This document shows, in pieces, positions 1 through 11,155 of a stretch of DNA of 64,000 nucleotides. Origin of the DNA: Syngnathus acus (taxonomy: Eukaryota > Chordata > Actinopteri > Syngnathiformes > Syngnathidae). Location of the stretch: the NCBI RefSeq assembly GCF_901709675.1, contig NC_051095.1, positions 23,883,956 to 23,947,955 on the forward strand, written 5' to 3'. How positions within the stretch are numbered: position 1 is the first letter of the stretch; the number at the start of each line of letters is the position of its first letter. The notes beneath the pieces were generated by a model that saw only the letters and a list, made by a program, of their open reading frames with translations, had not been told where the DNA came from and did not search any database. A program made the translations under genes and the position numbers.

Positions 1-584
1 TTATAATTTAACATAATCTAACAGTCTTACTCTTATCTTAACCTGGCACTTTTTGCAGGCCCCATGCCAAAAAGAAAAATTAAACATACATAATGAGGCA
101 CTTTTTGCCAGCCAGCCCCCATGCCAAAAAGGAAAATCAACAATACATAATGAGGCTACCAGGGCCGTGCACACACAAACGCACTCACCAACATCAGTTA
201 CCTCAACAATAGCACCACTATTAGCTTTAACATTCACAGCTAGAGATTGTATGTGATTGTTTCTCTTTTTTTCCTCAGAAAAGGCAAATACTGTCAAATG
301 AAAAAGGGGTAAGTCATGAGACATTTCAAATGTGAACACACTGCTCAAACAGATTTCACGCCGGTGCTGACAAGTGTTCTTTGTTTACGCTTTGAAAATC
401 TGTTTTCTCAACCGTTTCTGCTGATAAAGGCTATGCAAAAAGGTACGTGTCATAATTATGTTTGAAGAACGTGTAGCGTATTACTGCTACGTAGGAGGAA
501 AATGAACCTCTCATCTGTTATATTTATGACTAAATGTTATGGTAGGGCACGTGACAAGAGGCAGAACGTTCTTATTAAAAGATG
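1..584. other. AT-rich sequence, probably csnk1a1 intron
   Basis: No coding exon is recognised here. Positions of about 59-155 hold two imperfect tandem copies (period about 58 bp) of a unit containing CATGCCAAAAAG and ACATAATGAGGC. Since csnk1a1 exons 1 and 2 lie to the right on the minus strand and exon 3 is not found in the window, this stretch is inferred to be part of a long csnk1a1 intron 2. Confidence 0.4.
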
Positions 585-905
585 TTTGCCAGTCCAACCT
601 GTTGGTAGTAACAGGCAGGCATGCTAAACAAAATTAGCACTGCTGTTGCGGTAAATTATACAACTTCAAACAACATACAACAAGCAATCCAGGGTGTTGA
701 AAATTAATCTTGTTGTATGATAACTAAAATGAAGACATGAGCAACAGCATGTGGGCGTTCTGGTGAATGCTCTCTTCAGACGCTAACTGACGGCACCGTT
801 TATGGCTCTCAACCGTAGTAACACCTTAGCTTCTGGTGATCAATCACTTTTCTTTTGGGTAGGTGTCAAATTGTTGGTTTGTAATGATTTTTGGGAGACC
901 AAAGA
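585..905 (+). repeat. Diverged dispersed repeat, copy 1
   Basis: Similar by eye, in the same orientation, to 4365-4665. Shared landmarks in the same order are GGCAGRCATGCT, TTCAAACAACAT, GCAGGGTGT/CCAGGGTGT, CAACCRTAG, TCTTTYGGGT and TTTGTAATGATTTT. No termini or target duplication were identified. A further weakly similar piece may lie near 63850-63910. The family is not recognised. Confidence 0.5.
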
Positions 906-1503
906 AACCTTTGCCGCCCTTTCCCCAGTCAAGCAGCAGAGAGACAAATATACTTACACTACAATTCGCAAGTTTGGGGTCACTTAAGAATGTCCGTATT
1001 TTTAAAATAAAATTGTTTTGTTTTCAACGAGGATAACATTAAACCAGTCAGGAATACACTCTACACATCGTTAATGTGGTAAATGACTATTCTCGCTGCA
1101 AACAGCTGTTTTTTAATGCAATATCTACATATGTAGGTGTAAAAAAAGGTCTATGGTCCCTTGTGATTGCTAATTGTGTTGGAAGGCTAATAGATTATTA
1201 AAATCCCTTGTGCAATTATGTTAGTTTTTATGGAAAACACTAAATTGTCTGGGTGACCCAAAACCTTTGAACGAAAGTGTATGCATAGATATAACCAGGT
1301 GGGACATCCTGCACGAGAAAACAATGCTTAAAAGCTATGAAAAGAAAACACGTGCCCCAAGTAGTATTTTGAAGCACTGAAAAAGTTTGAAATGTCAATT
1401 TCTGTATTGACTTTGTACACTTTTTGTTGAGTTTGCCATTGTTGTTCTTTACATCACACTTAGGGATTTGTCATTCGACAGGATCTCACTTTGGGAAAAC
1501 GAC

Positions 1504-2050
1504 TACGGTATTTTTCACACCAATAGGCGCACTTAAAAGCGTTTAATTATCTCAAAAATCGAACAAGCACCTTTTAAAAAAAGTGCGCATCTTGTGTGGA
1601 CCGAATTCCAAAATCTGTAGATGTTATGTGGCTGCCTCCACAGGGATGTAATATGTAGATATAATATGTAAATCCAATGAGCCAATCAGAGGACATTACG
1701 CTTTACGTAAAATACATACACCAGGGCGGTAAACCAGAGGACTGTACGTAATACGTATAGTACGTACCTTCGGCACCATTAAGAAATATTATCGGTTTGT
1801 GCAAAGCAAACATCATTAGGACCCTCTAAAATGGCAGACAAAGAGATGCTTACGAGGCACAATTCAAGCTTTCGAGAAATCCATCATTCATTGCGAACTT
1901 GGCATGTTTAATGGCAAACTTGTCCAACTGTTTAATTTGGATTGAAGAGGAGGACTTTAATGGATTTGCGTATGAATATCGATTAATAATAATGTGAGTA
2001 CAGTAGACTACATGGTTGAATTTTAAAATTAAGTACAACCGAACTCACGT
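1504..2050 (-). mobile_element. Family D MITE fragment (D4)
   Basis: It begins with TACGGTATTTTTCACACC, a decayed version of the family D terminus, followed by the subterminal TAGGCGCAC and then AATTCCAAAATCTGTA. It carries the family's conserved coding-like segment (about 1830-2000, containing GGCATGTTTAATGGC). The far terminus is missing, so this copy is truncated. It has the same orientation as the copy at 57223-58090. Confidence 0.7.
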
Positions 2051-3838
2051 TCTTGCTCAAGTTGACCTCCTAATTTTGCTTGGGAAGTGGAGAACCTGTA
2101 TTGTACTCATTCTCAGCTGCTTCCAAACCTTTTGCAACATTTTAAAGCCATTGACCTACTTGTCCGATAGACTTCTTTGATAGTTGTCAGTTTTACTTCA
2201 GGAGGATGAGATTGTTCTTGATTAATATACGAAGTTACTCAAACTCTTATCAGCCATGACTAGTTCTGATGAATAGCCGTTTCTCATTTTAAAAAGGGTG
2301 CTGGCTGTGAAAACCTCCACAGGAAGAAGCAAAAAAATTTCTATATGAAGAAGCAAGTAGGGAAACAGTCAAGAAAGCCAAGGTGGAAAGACAAGCCATG
2401 AGAGGTTTAAAAGGTAAGCCAGGCAGTGATATGAGTGGAGGAGGGGCAGCAAGACCAGCAGGGTAGACAGGCTTAGGCTAGACTTTGCTGAAACAAGGAA
2501 GTTCGTGCTACCAACAAAACACCTGCTCGAATATTGCTTCAATGACAGACACACGTCATTAGCTAAACTAGCATTAGCATCTCGCTTTGTTGCACCTCAG
2601 TTGGCCGTAGGGTTCCAGAATGGGTGGCGATTGCTGTCTGGAATTGTATTTTTGACATCCAAGTTCGACTGCTGTAGTACTCAATCTCAATAATCAGTCT
2701 TATAATTCATGTATTTACGGTGTAGCAGAGCGCCGTGTGATGAGGTGGCACATCAGAATTCTTTAACATTACGTGGGTGACACACAGTGTTCCAATATGG
2801 AAGGAAACTTCGAAAACTGGTTAAATGGTTATGAACGGTAACGAACCCAAGTATTACTTGTAACACTTATTTTCCTTCTACACGTTTTAATTATACTTAA
2901 TGAAATTAATGAGTCAATTATTAATTTCATATGCATACTCAAGCAGGATTGACAAGAGGAATATGCTACCCCTTTGAACCCAAATGAAATGCCGTACAGA
3001 TTTGGCCTGTGGTTTCTTTGTAATTGGAATACAAGGCTGCATGTAAACCTGGGAAAACCGGTGATTACTTTTGCGATTAATCTGTATTGGACTTTGCAAA
3101 CAGTTGACTTTACTGGGGGAAAATTTCAAAATTTCCCTCAATTTTCTGACATGTTGGAGATAAAAAGTTAATGAATTGTAATTTGCTTGTGTATTTTTTG
3201 CACTCTATTTGAAGCCTTGTCCTGTTCTTGAGAAATAAATGGACAGAAAATTAACATTTGTTTAAATGTGATAAATGACTTATTTGGAAAATATAAACTC
3301 AGATTAATCAATTATTTAAGAAAAATTGGTGGGTGGAATTGTTACACTGAAGTCACATGACCATAGATGATTGATATTTGTAGCGTAAAACCCCTGATCA
3401 GAACATCCCTAATACATTCACGCGACGCCACGTGTCTACCGACATGTAGAAAACGCCTTTAAGTGCCTGGCACGCCTCCTTCTGCAGGTGTGCAAGGGAA
3501 AGATGACTTCAAGCTGAGCCGCGCTCACTGCCGCCCCTTCGCTCCTTGTTTAAAAGCATGACATGCAAAGTGTCATACAGAACTTTTATAGAATATTTTG
3601 TTCCCAATTTGTAGAACTTGACACGTTGGGAGCGGGCTACATGTACACGCATGCACAGACAAAGTAACGTTACTGGCTCATTAGCAAACAAATTAGCATA
3701 CTTGCTTCACAGTAATGGCGAAAATGTATTGTCATATTGCCGACATAAACATTGAAGTAAAGTCAACGGCAATTTTTTCTTGATAATTTTATGTTCTGTG
3801 CAGCACAACTACTCGAAACAGTGTTCTGAAAAATGTTT
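2051..3838. other. csnk1a1 intronic sequence, no feature recognised
   Basis: AT-rich DNA without a recognisable exon, TIR or SINE head. Short open frames on both strands show no domain pattern. It may hold old, unrecognised repeat remnants. Confidence 0.4.
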
Positions 3839-4072
3839 TGTTTGTGGAATATAAATTTAAGTGGCAAAACTCTTAAAATTGCAGAAGGCAGTCTCAGGTC
3901 ACACCCAAACACGGTTTACCAGTTTTATGAAGCTGAGCCGTGATTGGTTGTGACCTGAGACCTGGCAACTATGATGTCATTTTGTGTCGACAGCAAAATG
4001 GCCACCCCTTGAGATGGACAAAAAAAAAATTGGTTAATTTTGCTGTTTACCTCATATTCCACAAATGCAATA
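3839..4072. mobile_element. Short TIR element (MITE), about 230 bp
   Basis: The left end reads TTTGTGGAATATAAATTTA and the right end has the inverted version, CTCATATTCCACAAA. Inside are GACCTGAGACCTGGCAAC and TTTTGTGTCGACAGCAA. The latter motif recurs at about 26670, so a related, more rearranged copy lies at 26203-26760. The superfamily is not determined. Confidence 0.5.
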
Positions 4073-4364
4073 TTAATACATTTTGGCATTGTGACAACAC
4101 TAATAGCATAACTGCCTTATACTGTATGCTAGCATTTAGCTAGCGGACGTTTGTTAATTGTCATGACTTTTGTATGGAACAACAGCTTGGAGTGACAAAT
4201 AAACAACTTCATTTGAGAACATTGTGCCTAATTTAGAAGTGCTTAATCTTGAATACAGCTTGATAACATGTTAAGTTCATTCGCCTCCTACACGGCAGTA
4301 ACACTCTACAACTGACTTTGAATTGATTAATCAATCCAATTAATTAATCCACGAGCTAAACGCT

Positions 4365-4665
4365 ATCATACAGTAAAAGGCAGACATGCTCATCAAAATA
4401 AGCACTAATGTTTTGATAAATTATGACTCTTCAAACAACATCATGGGGCAGTGCAGGGTGTCGTATCCTTATTTTCTTGTATGACAATGAATACAGGAAA
4501 CAACCTCGCGTCTGCATTTTTGTGAAGCTGTCCTCAAACTGGAAACTGACAGCAGTATTTGTGGCTAGCAACCATAGCAACAGCTTAGCTTGTGGTTATC
4601 TGTGGTCATCGATTGCTTTTCTTTCGGGTGGACGTCAAATCTTTGGTTTGTAATGATTTTCTGTA
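4365..4665 (+). repeat. Diverged dispersed repeat, copy 2
   Basis: Same family and orientation as 585-905, sharing the same ordered landmarks. The distance between copies is about 3.8 kb. Differences are too many for a recent local duplication, so they are more likely independent insertions of one old element. Confidence 0.5.
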
Positions 4666-5674
4666 ATCTTAAAGAAGCCCCCATCCTGCTGACTATTAAC
4701 ACCGAATAATGACAAATGTACAAGGTGTGACCAATGGCAAATAACGCTATGTTTGCGAGGCTGTCCTTCCAATATGCCTGCCAGCAATGCATCGTGGGGA
4801 ATGCAGAAATAGGCTGAACCCGTCTATAATCGATGAACTTAAAGTTTCAATTAAAAGACAAGCCACACAAACTCTTATATGTGTTACATTTGTTCACATA
4901 CATATTTGTTCCATGAGTCTCTTGATTACATTTAAATGCATTGTACTTACTTGCTGACATTGGGCAGTGAAAAGTTCATTATCCAGTGTTGTCAATTTGG
5001 GAAAATTGCATTTGTGTATATTTATCAAGAATTTGGGTCTTACATCCATTAATATTTATCAAACATTTGGCTCCGGCTCACCTAGGTCAACAACAGAAAA
5101 TGGATGGCTATTGGAGTCTTAACAACTTTGAATGCCCTCAAGCCTGTGTGAATGTGACCGTTTGCGTCACTCTTGGGAACAATAAAATATGAAAACAAAG
5201 TATAATATAAGCTGTCATAATAAAATAATAAAATAATGATGCAATTAAAACGCTGAAACGATACGTTAAGGTTGTTTATTGTGTTCCGCCGCCATTTTCT
5301 AACCGAGGAGGGAGACATGTTGAGAGCGAGGACAACAAAAGAGGAGCGGCCATTTCCACACATAGCAGCCTTTCCTCGCCCCTAACAGCTGTTATGCTCG
5401 AGAAAACAACCCACTCTCCGGGCACACTTTAATGACACGACCACTATTCTGACAACGAGAAACAATCGAACCGTGATTGCGCAGGGAAATAAAATGACGG
5501 TCATTTCCTAGCGATGATTGTGAAATCATCTTAAAGGCGCATTTAAGTAATGCAGACAGGCAGGCCTTGTACCTAACATTATGATCATTAAACTACACGA
5601 CGTATGCTAAGCGACGACTGCTAAATAAAGTGTAGATTAACAAGGACGACACAAGGTGACAAGAAATTCCTTAC
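4666..5674. other. csnk1a1: csnk1a1 intron 2 (proximal part)
   Basis: This follows the exon 2 splice donor on the minus strand. No casein kinase exon 3 (expected to begin WYGQEKDY) is found here or further left, so intron 2 is at least 5.6 kb. A more GC-rich block at about 5275-5410 contains CCGCCGCCATTTT, which could be an intronic regulatory element, but no function is shown. Confidence 0.5.
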
Positions 5675-5781
5675 CGTATGTGTGGAATCCCGACACCACC
5701 TTGTAGGATCTTGTACAGCTTACTTTCGTATAATAACTGTGGATGCCTGGCTTTCTGTGACTCCAATTTTACCGCTACCTC
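5675..5781 (-). CDS. csnk1a1: csnk1a1 coding exon 2
   Basis: 107 nt, beginning GAGGTAGCGGTAAAA (EVAVK) after TTTTAG and ending in phase 2 at ATACG|GTAAGG. It includes the VAVK lysine and the helix leading to GIPHIR. Confidence 0.96.
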
Positions 5782-6133
5782 CTAAAAACGACACACGGAT
5801 TAGGTGGCAGTTACAGTTTGAATCTTACAATTAAAGTTAACTTTGAAGACAGATATTTCGCTACTGAAAAGTAATGCAAATGAGTTTGTTTGCGTGGCGA
5901 GGTTACCGCTGTGGCTAACTCAACAAATCTTGCTTAAAACCAATTGACGTTCTCATCCTTCATTGCTACGTTGACAAACAATGTACGTACTCAGTAATTA
6001 TGACTATTACCTCTCCATTTGTGACGTTGATGGCCAAATATATGTCGCCGAAAGACCCAGATCCAATTTTCCGCACAAGCTTGTATTTCCCACCGACAAT
6101 AAATTCGGCTTTGGAGCCACTGCTGCTCGCCAT
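5675..6133 (-). CDS. csnk1a1: Casein kinase I alpha, N-terminal part (coding exons 1-2)
   Basis: CK1 alpha is a constitutively active Ser/Thr kinase of the beta-catenin destruction complex that primes substrates for further phosphorylation. Exon 1 (6133-6011, 41 codons) starts [18 protein letters not shown] and contains the glycine-rich ATP loop GSGSFGD at residues 24-30. Exon 2 (5781-5675) encodes [17 protein letters not shown]..., with the ATP-binding lysine K46, and ends in GGVGIPHIR with R77 split by the intron. The splice signals are consensus: donor GAG|GTAATA for exon 1, acceptor TTTTAG|GAG, and donor CG|GTAAGG. Intron 1 is only 229 bp. As I recall the vertebrate protein, the match is nearly exact; residue 37 is Val where mammals have Ile. 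The ATG is fixed by homology. The catalytic lobe and C-terminus lie beyond the left edge, so the gene is partial. Confidence 0.96.
6011..6133 (-). CDS. csnk1a1: csnk1a1 coding exon 1
   Basis: 41 complete codons from ATG at 6133, ending phase 0 at GGAGAG|GTAATAG. It encodes the beta1 strand and glycine-rich loop of the kinase N-lobe. Confidence 0.96.
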
Positions 6134-6800
6134 AATATCCACCAAATGACGATCGGCACTCGGTTAACTTCAGGAAATTGTTTTTTGCGTTCTAACCAAA
6201 TAGTCGGCGAAACATAAATGTAATCCTTATTCCGTTGGCGAACATGGACGAATGGTAGCTAAAATTTGGGAACCAGCTCTTGCGCAAATTACAAGAAAAC
6301 CATAATGGTACCATCCACAAAAGATCTTCGTTAAAATACGAATTCCTTTAGGAAACACTGTATGACGCGGTAGTCACAACGTGTAAATCGATGTAACTCT
6401 GAAAGATCGCACGGCCTTGTACGAGCAGCCAGTCACAGCTAACTCGAAAAAGCAGCTAGTAAAGACGAGCGGCTAAAAGCTAGCGATGTCGCAAGGACCG
6501 TCGCTAAAGAGGAAAAAAAAACGACCTCCACACACTGAGGCTTAAAAAAAACACTCAAATAGTCACGCTTCGGATGATAGTGTTGTTCTATCCGAATATT
6601 TCAGTCCTTAATATCTAGCGGGCTAACTCAAGGGTCGCAACCGTTGGTCCACAGTGCAACCCACTCAATCCTCCATCTTGTCTTCTCTACCCTTTCGCTC
6701 TGGTTTCCGTTGGACAACATTTGCTTTGGTTTGATAGCCCGTGGCGCATTCAGGCGCTATCGGAAATAATGGTTTTCTCTCGCACGGTGGCTTCTATGGG
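6134..6800 (-). promoter_or_regulatory. csnk1a1: csnk1a1 5'UTR and promoter side
   Basis: Upstream of the csnk1a1 ATG on the minus strand is CpG-rich, TATA-less looking sequence, as expected for a housekeeping kinase promoter. The exact transcription start cannot be seen. No transposon terminus is found in the stretch, which fits a functionally constrained region. Confidence 0.45.
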
Positions 6801-7901
6801 ATTTTATCTGAGTCGATCGAAATATTTAAAATTAACAACATGTTTGAGTATCAAGTGTATCATTGGAACTGATTAAAATATGTAATTGAACGAAAAAACA
6901 TTTTTCGTAGATAGTGAAACGTGGTTCGATCTAAACCTGTATAGGTCAAAAAGCAAAATATGTTATTTCAAGCCTTGTCGTGTAATAAGTAAAACAGTCC
7001 ATATAACGGATGACTAAACTGCAAAAAGAAATCGTCAAATCAAATTTAAACCAAAACTTTAAAATAAGGTTCAGTTTACAAATAAAACGACGACGTAGAC
7101 TTGTAATGTACAATAACCACTCTAATGGCGCCACCTTCTGGCACTTCTTATTTACTCTACAATCCCAAACTGTTCTCGACAGAAAAGCGCTACCAAATAC
7201 ATGAGAAACTGGACAGAGCAGTCTGGGCAATTTCTGTAGGCCCCTTTTAAGTGTAGTAACTGGGATGTGTTTGTTGAGCCATGTGGGAAAAGATTTAGAT
7301 GTAACAAGTTCTTAATGGGTGAAAATAACCTGTACCTAGGTTATTAGTAATTGGTTATTAGTCTGTACCTAGGTTATTAATAATTAGTTATTAGTAATTA
7401 GGCTATCAAATGCAATAACTATTGCAAATTATTGATACCAAAAAAATGTACATTTAATTGAATTACTTCTAAAATACCAAAAAATATGGTAATAGTTCAT
7501 TGATTCTCGCATCATATAAGTCTCCCATGCAGTGTGTGCATGTCCATGGTTACGAATAGCACACAACAAACTAGTTTGTTTCTGAAAAGTCAAATTTAGT
7601 TTTACAATTTCAGTGTGAGATTATATGCATCAGCTTTATTGAACGTGCAACGTAATACTGTGTAGATGTATGAAATTTGGCAATGTCTTACAGCGGTTTT
7701 GTCTTTTTCTCACATGTCCCAGCTGGTTCACAAAAAATACTGACGAACAGTGTTTTCGTTTTAGTTAAACATTTGCACAAGGTTGTGTGCCTCCTCGCCT
7801 CTGAAATACAACCAATCAGGGACAGCGCCAAACTACTTATGTGTTATGGGTGGGAAATCAAACAGTTGTTATCCATCAGACACTGCAACGACATAGAAGA
7901 A
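6801..7901. other. Intergenic region between divergent csnk1a1 and SPINK-like gene
   Basis: AT-rich DNA separating the divergently transcribed kinase and inhibitor genes. At about 7325-7405 there is a local imperfect repeat of ACCTAGGTTATTA and TTAGTAATT units. The last 100-200 bp presumably contain the inhibitor's promoter and 5'UTR, but no clear TATA box decides a start site. Confidence 0.4.
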
Positions 7902-7944
7902 ATGAAGTTTGTTGTGCTGCTCTGTTTTATCCTGCTACTTTCTG
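7902..7944 (+). CDS. SPINK-like exon 1 (signal peptide)
   Basis: 43 nt from ATG at 7902 to the donor TTTCTG|GTAAGA, phase 1. It encodes the hydrophobic core of the signal peptide. Confidence 0.8.
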
Positions 7945-8645
7945 GTAAGATCATTTATGGCTGTGAACATAATGACTTTTATCCCCAAGTATCCCTCCCC
8001 CTGTAGTGGAATTTTAGACCATTTAAGAAAATGTACTGTATAGCAAGTACCGTGTTGTGTGTCTGTGTAGTCCAAACCCTGCAAGTGGTGGCTCTGTCTA
8101 CAGAAAGTAATCCACGTGTTCAAGGTGGACTCATGGAGGTGAGGGAAAGGCGTTTTTCTTTCCAATAAGCTATTCTACACACCACAACATTGTAGACACT
8201 TGCACAATCTAACAAAGTCCACGGCAAAAAAATTTTTTTAAAAAGAGCGGCCTTTACTAAAACACACTACGCAGAATAGGCTATGACCAAAGCTGACAAT
8301 GCCTGATTTTATTTTTTTAAATCTTCATGTGAGAAGTATGTCAGAGATACACTATTCTAAGATTTGACTGCGAGAGTAAGCAAATCTTACTACATCTGTG
8401 TCGAGCCTGCCTGTGATAGGTATGAAGCAGGGTTTTGCACTAAGGAGATGGATCCAGTTTGCGGCAGTGATGGGCATACCTACACCAATGAGTGTGTTCT
8501 CTGCCAGGAAAATAGGCATGTATTGGTCTTGCTTATGTACGCACGCACACACGCACACAGATACCATGTGCTGAAATGATATTTTGCCACCAACAGGACG
8601 AAGATGAAGAATGTGAAGGTGACCAGCAAGGGATGGTGCAACTGA
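7902..8645 (+). CDS. Secreted Kazal-type serine protease inhibitor (SPINK-like), 4 exons
   Basis: Predicted exons are 7902-7944, 8071-8138, 8406-8515 and 8597-8645, giving 89 aa. Residues 1 to about 20 ([14 protein letters not shown]...) are a signal peptide. The single Kazal domain has exactly six cysteines at 40, 48, 56, 67, 70 and 88, with the spacing C-x7-C-x7-C-x10-C-x2-C-x17-C and the signature [16 protein letters not shown]. The reactive-site P1 residue by family numbering is Lys50 (CTKEMDPVC), the same context as SPINK1 (CTKIYDPVC), so trypsin-like targets are inferred. The exon 3 acceptor was chosen at GTGTCGAG|CCTGCC because it keeps frame with exon 2 and excludes a seventh cysteine. 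The last intron (8516-8596) appears to start with GC. I do not assign a specific spink number. Confidence 0.85.
8071..8138 (+). CDS. SPINK-like exon 2
   Basis: 68 nt between TCTGTGTAG and the donor ATGGAG|GTGAGG. It encodes the end of the signal peptide and a short linker, [17 protein letters not shown] onwards, and ends in phase 0. Confidence 0.7.
8406..8515 (+). CDS. SPINK-like exon 3 (Kazal core)
   Basis: 110 nt encoding [11 protein letters not shown] through ECVLCQEN, five of the six Kazal cysteines including the reactive-site loop. It ends AATAG|GCATGT, so the donor dinucleotide is GC rather than GT. The acceptor position is an inference from phase and cysteine count. Confidence 0.75.
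8597..8645 (+). CDS. SPINK-like exon 4 (last cysteine)
   Basis: 49 nt after CCAACAG. It encodes [16 protein letters not shown] and then TGA, aligning with the C-terminal RQTSILIQKSGPC of SPINK1. It supplies the sixth cysteine. Confidence 0.8.
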
Positions 8646-8702
8646 ATGTGGTGCACATTAGTGTGTAATAGACCGATTCTATTACAGAAATCATGCTTAT
8701 TC

Positions 8703-8708
8703 AATAAA
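8703..8708 (+). terminator. Polyadenylation signal of the SPINK-like gene
   Basis: AATAAA lies 58 bp after the stop codon, in TTCAATAAAACTGTG. It gives a short 3'UTR typical of small secreted inhibitors. Confidence 0.7.
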
Positions 8709-9193
8709 ACTGTGAACATTAACCCAGAACTCGGTCCATTTAAACATTCTGGGGTGTTATGCACCCCCACCACCAAACGCAGTGGTTGACAATCGCATCC
8801 TGGATTAGATCATAATCCACAATTTTACAAACTATGCAGGATGGATTTAGGAGAATTCATAAATGCAAAATACAGAAATTGCAATTGGGGCTACGGCTGC
8901 TATATAGACAGATGGTGCGACCACCATTACCTCAACCCGTTTGAGTACCTCAGGTGGATTCTAATAAAGGAAGCTTTTAGTGTACAGTAATCCCTCGCTA
9001 CATCGCGGTTAATTTATCGCGGCTTCACAACATCGCAGAATTTTTTCCAAATTAAAAAAACAATCAAAAATTCAAAATAAAACTTCTAAATTGAGGAATT
9101 ATGGCACGAAAGTTGCCCACACGCTAGCAGAAGGCAGGAGTGCCCACACAATTGCAGTACGTACACTTGTACCTTTTTATAAGAAATTTGTTA

Positions 9194-10445
9194 TACCGTA
9201 TTGGCCCGAATATAAGACAATGTTTTTTGCATTGAAATAAAACTTAAAAAGTAGGGGTCGTCTTACATTTGGGGTCTAGACATTATACCCATTCACTTGT
9301 GCGCAGTGGTAAGTTAAAGGTTGCTGGTATCGACTGAGTATGTTGCTGTGATCATGTGCGTCTTTGACACAAAATGAGTATAAACATTTCATTGTGACTA
9401 CTGTCCACTGTTGTGCCGTTTGTACGATCGCGGTTTGCTTCGTGTGCGCGCCGTTTGATTGACAGCTCCGGCGCGCTCCTTTAAGTTTGCCTCGCATCGT
9501 ACGAGTATCCATTACGCAGCGGCACGGCGACTAACGGTCGCCACCAAATGTATTTTGTTGTCCTGATGACTTATGTTTGGTGTGTTGCCGAGAGTATTTC
9601 ATTTATGGTTTAGTATAGTGGAACCATTACGCGCAGTTAGTTATGTAATGTGTGCCGTCTACTAGTGTTGTGTGACGTCAGAAGTTGAGCGTTAACTTAC
9701 GTGCTATATTTCTGTCTGTTGCAGAACCACACACACACACACACCACACACACACCCCACACAAACTTCATACAATAATCACACAAGAATCACATTCACA
9801 CCCTAAGACTCACCCATGTACACTACACACACCTGCTCTCACATCCTTACGACCAAACATGTGCCTATACCCTTTTGCCAGTTTGCCTGAATGCCCCTAT
9901 GATCTACAGTGCCTGTTACGTTTTTGCCAATAATTCAGTAAAGCAATCAAAACTGAATCACGTCTTCCCTCCTGTGTTCTGACCGACACCCAGGGGCGAA
10001 AAGAGCATAACCATCCGAGCCAACCCCCTATACAGTCCTCATTATTTTATTGCAGTGTTTTTCCTTATTCAGATTTGTTTTAAGACTACAGTTACAGTTA
10101 GACTTCACTTTGATGGTTATGCAGTTATTGCAATTTTGTTGTTTTGACACAATAGATTGGTTTATTTACATTTCAAAAACCAGAAGCCATTCATTTACAA
10201 ATGTGATGGCACTTTTACAGATTTAAATGTTCAGATATTAAGATATGATAGACAGTTTTTGCATGATTTGAATGAGGCAAAATAACATGCTTTTTCTCTC
10301 GAATATATTGTTATAATTATTTGTTTCAGATTTTCTGTATAAAAATTAAAATTGGTGTTCAAAAAGCCTTTTTTCAAACTTGAGTCTTGAAAAAGAGGGG
10401 GTCGTCTTATATTCAGGGTCGTCTTATATTCGGGCCAATACGGTA
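9194..10445. mobile_element. Family B TIR element (B1)
   Basis: It begins TACCGTATTGGCCCGAATAT and ends with the inverse, ATTCGGGCCAATACGGTA. It sits inside A1. An inverted, larger relative is at 15601-20226. The interior has a CA-rich stretch (9727-9770) and no intact transposase. The short open frames inside are low-complexity artefacts. Confidence 0.8.
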
Positions 10446-11155
10446 ATAATAAGAGTTCTAAAAACATATTTACAGTGTTGTACCTTGTTATAAAAAATGG
10501 TTATAATAATGAGTTCTAAAAACATATTTACAGTATGTACACTTGTACCTTGTTATAAAAAAGTTGTTATAATAAAAGAGTTCTAAAAACATATTTACAG
10601 TATGTATACTTTAGCTACATCTACATGTCACACGCACGCACGGACGCACACACACACACACACGTATCATATTTATATTTATATTAGTATTTTCTGTATG
10701 TCATTTATACTATGTATTAATATAGTATTTACATGTTTGGAACTATTATTTGTGTTTTATTTGATTACTTGAGTCTTGAAAAAGAGGGGGTCGTCTTATA
10801 ATCAGGGTCGTCTTATATTCGGGCCAATACGATAATAATAAGAGTTCTAAAAACATATTTACAGTGTTGTACCTTGTTATAAAAAAAAGGGCTATAATAA
10901 TAAGAGTTCTAAAAACATATTTACAGTATGTACACTTGTACCTTGTTATAAAAAAGTTGTTAAAATAAAAGTTCTAAAAACATATTTACAGTATGTATAC
11001 TTTAGCTACATCTTCATATGTCACACACATACACGCACGCACGCACACACACACACACATGTTTTATATTTATATTAGTATTTTCTGTATGTCATTTATA
11101 CTATGTATTAATATAGTATTTACATGTTCGGAACTATTATTTAATGTTCTAATGA
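10381..11155 (+). repeat. Tandem duplication, period about 389 bp
   Basis: TGAGTCTTGAAAAAGAGGGG occurs at 10381 and again at 10770. The following sequence repeats in order: the B terminus ATTCGGGCCAATACG, several units of about 55-60 bp containing TTCTAAAAACATATTTACAG, a CA microsatellite, and AGTATTTTCTGTATGTCATT. The duplication copied the right end of B1 together with its A1 flank. Confidence 0.85.

Noticed and set aside
1-5674. Search for csnk1a1 exon 3 (WYGQEKDYNVLV...) on the minus strand
   Set aside because: No matching sequence was found. The exon must lie left of the window.
8364-8405. Extension of the Kazal exon upstream (including an extra Cys codon)
   Set aside because: It would need a phase not offered by exon 2 and would give seven cysteines. 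The acceptor at 8405 solves both.
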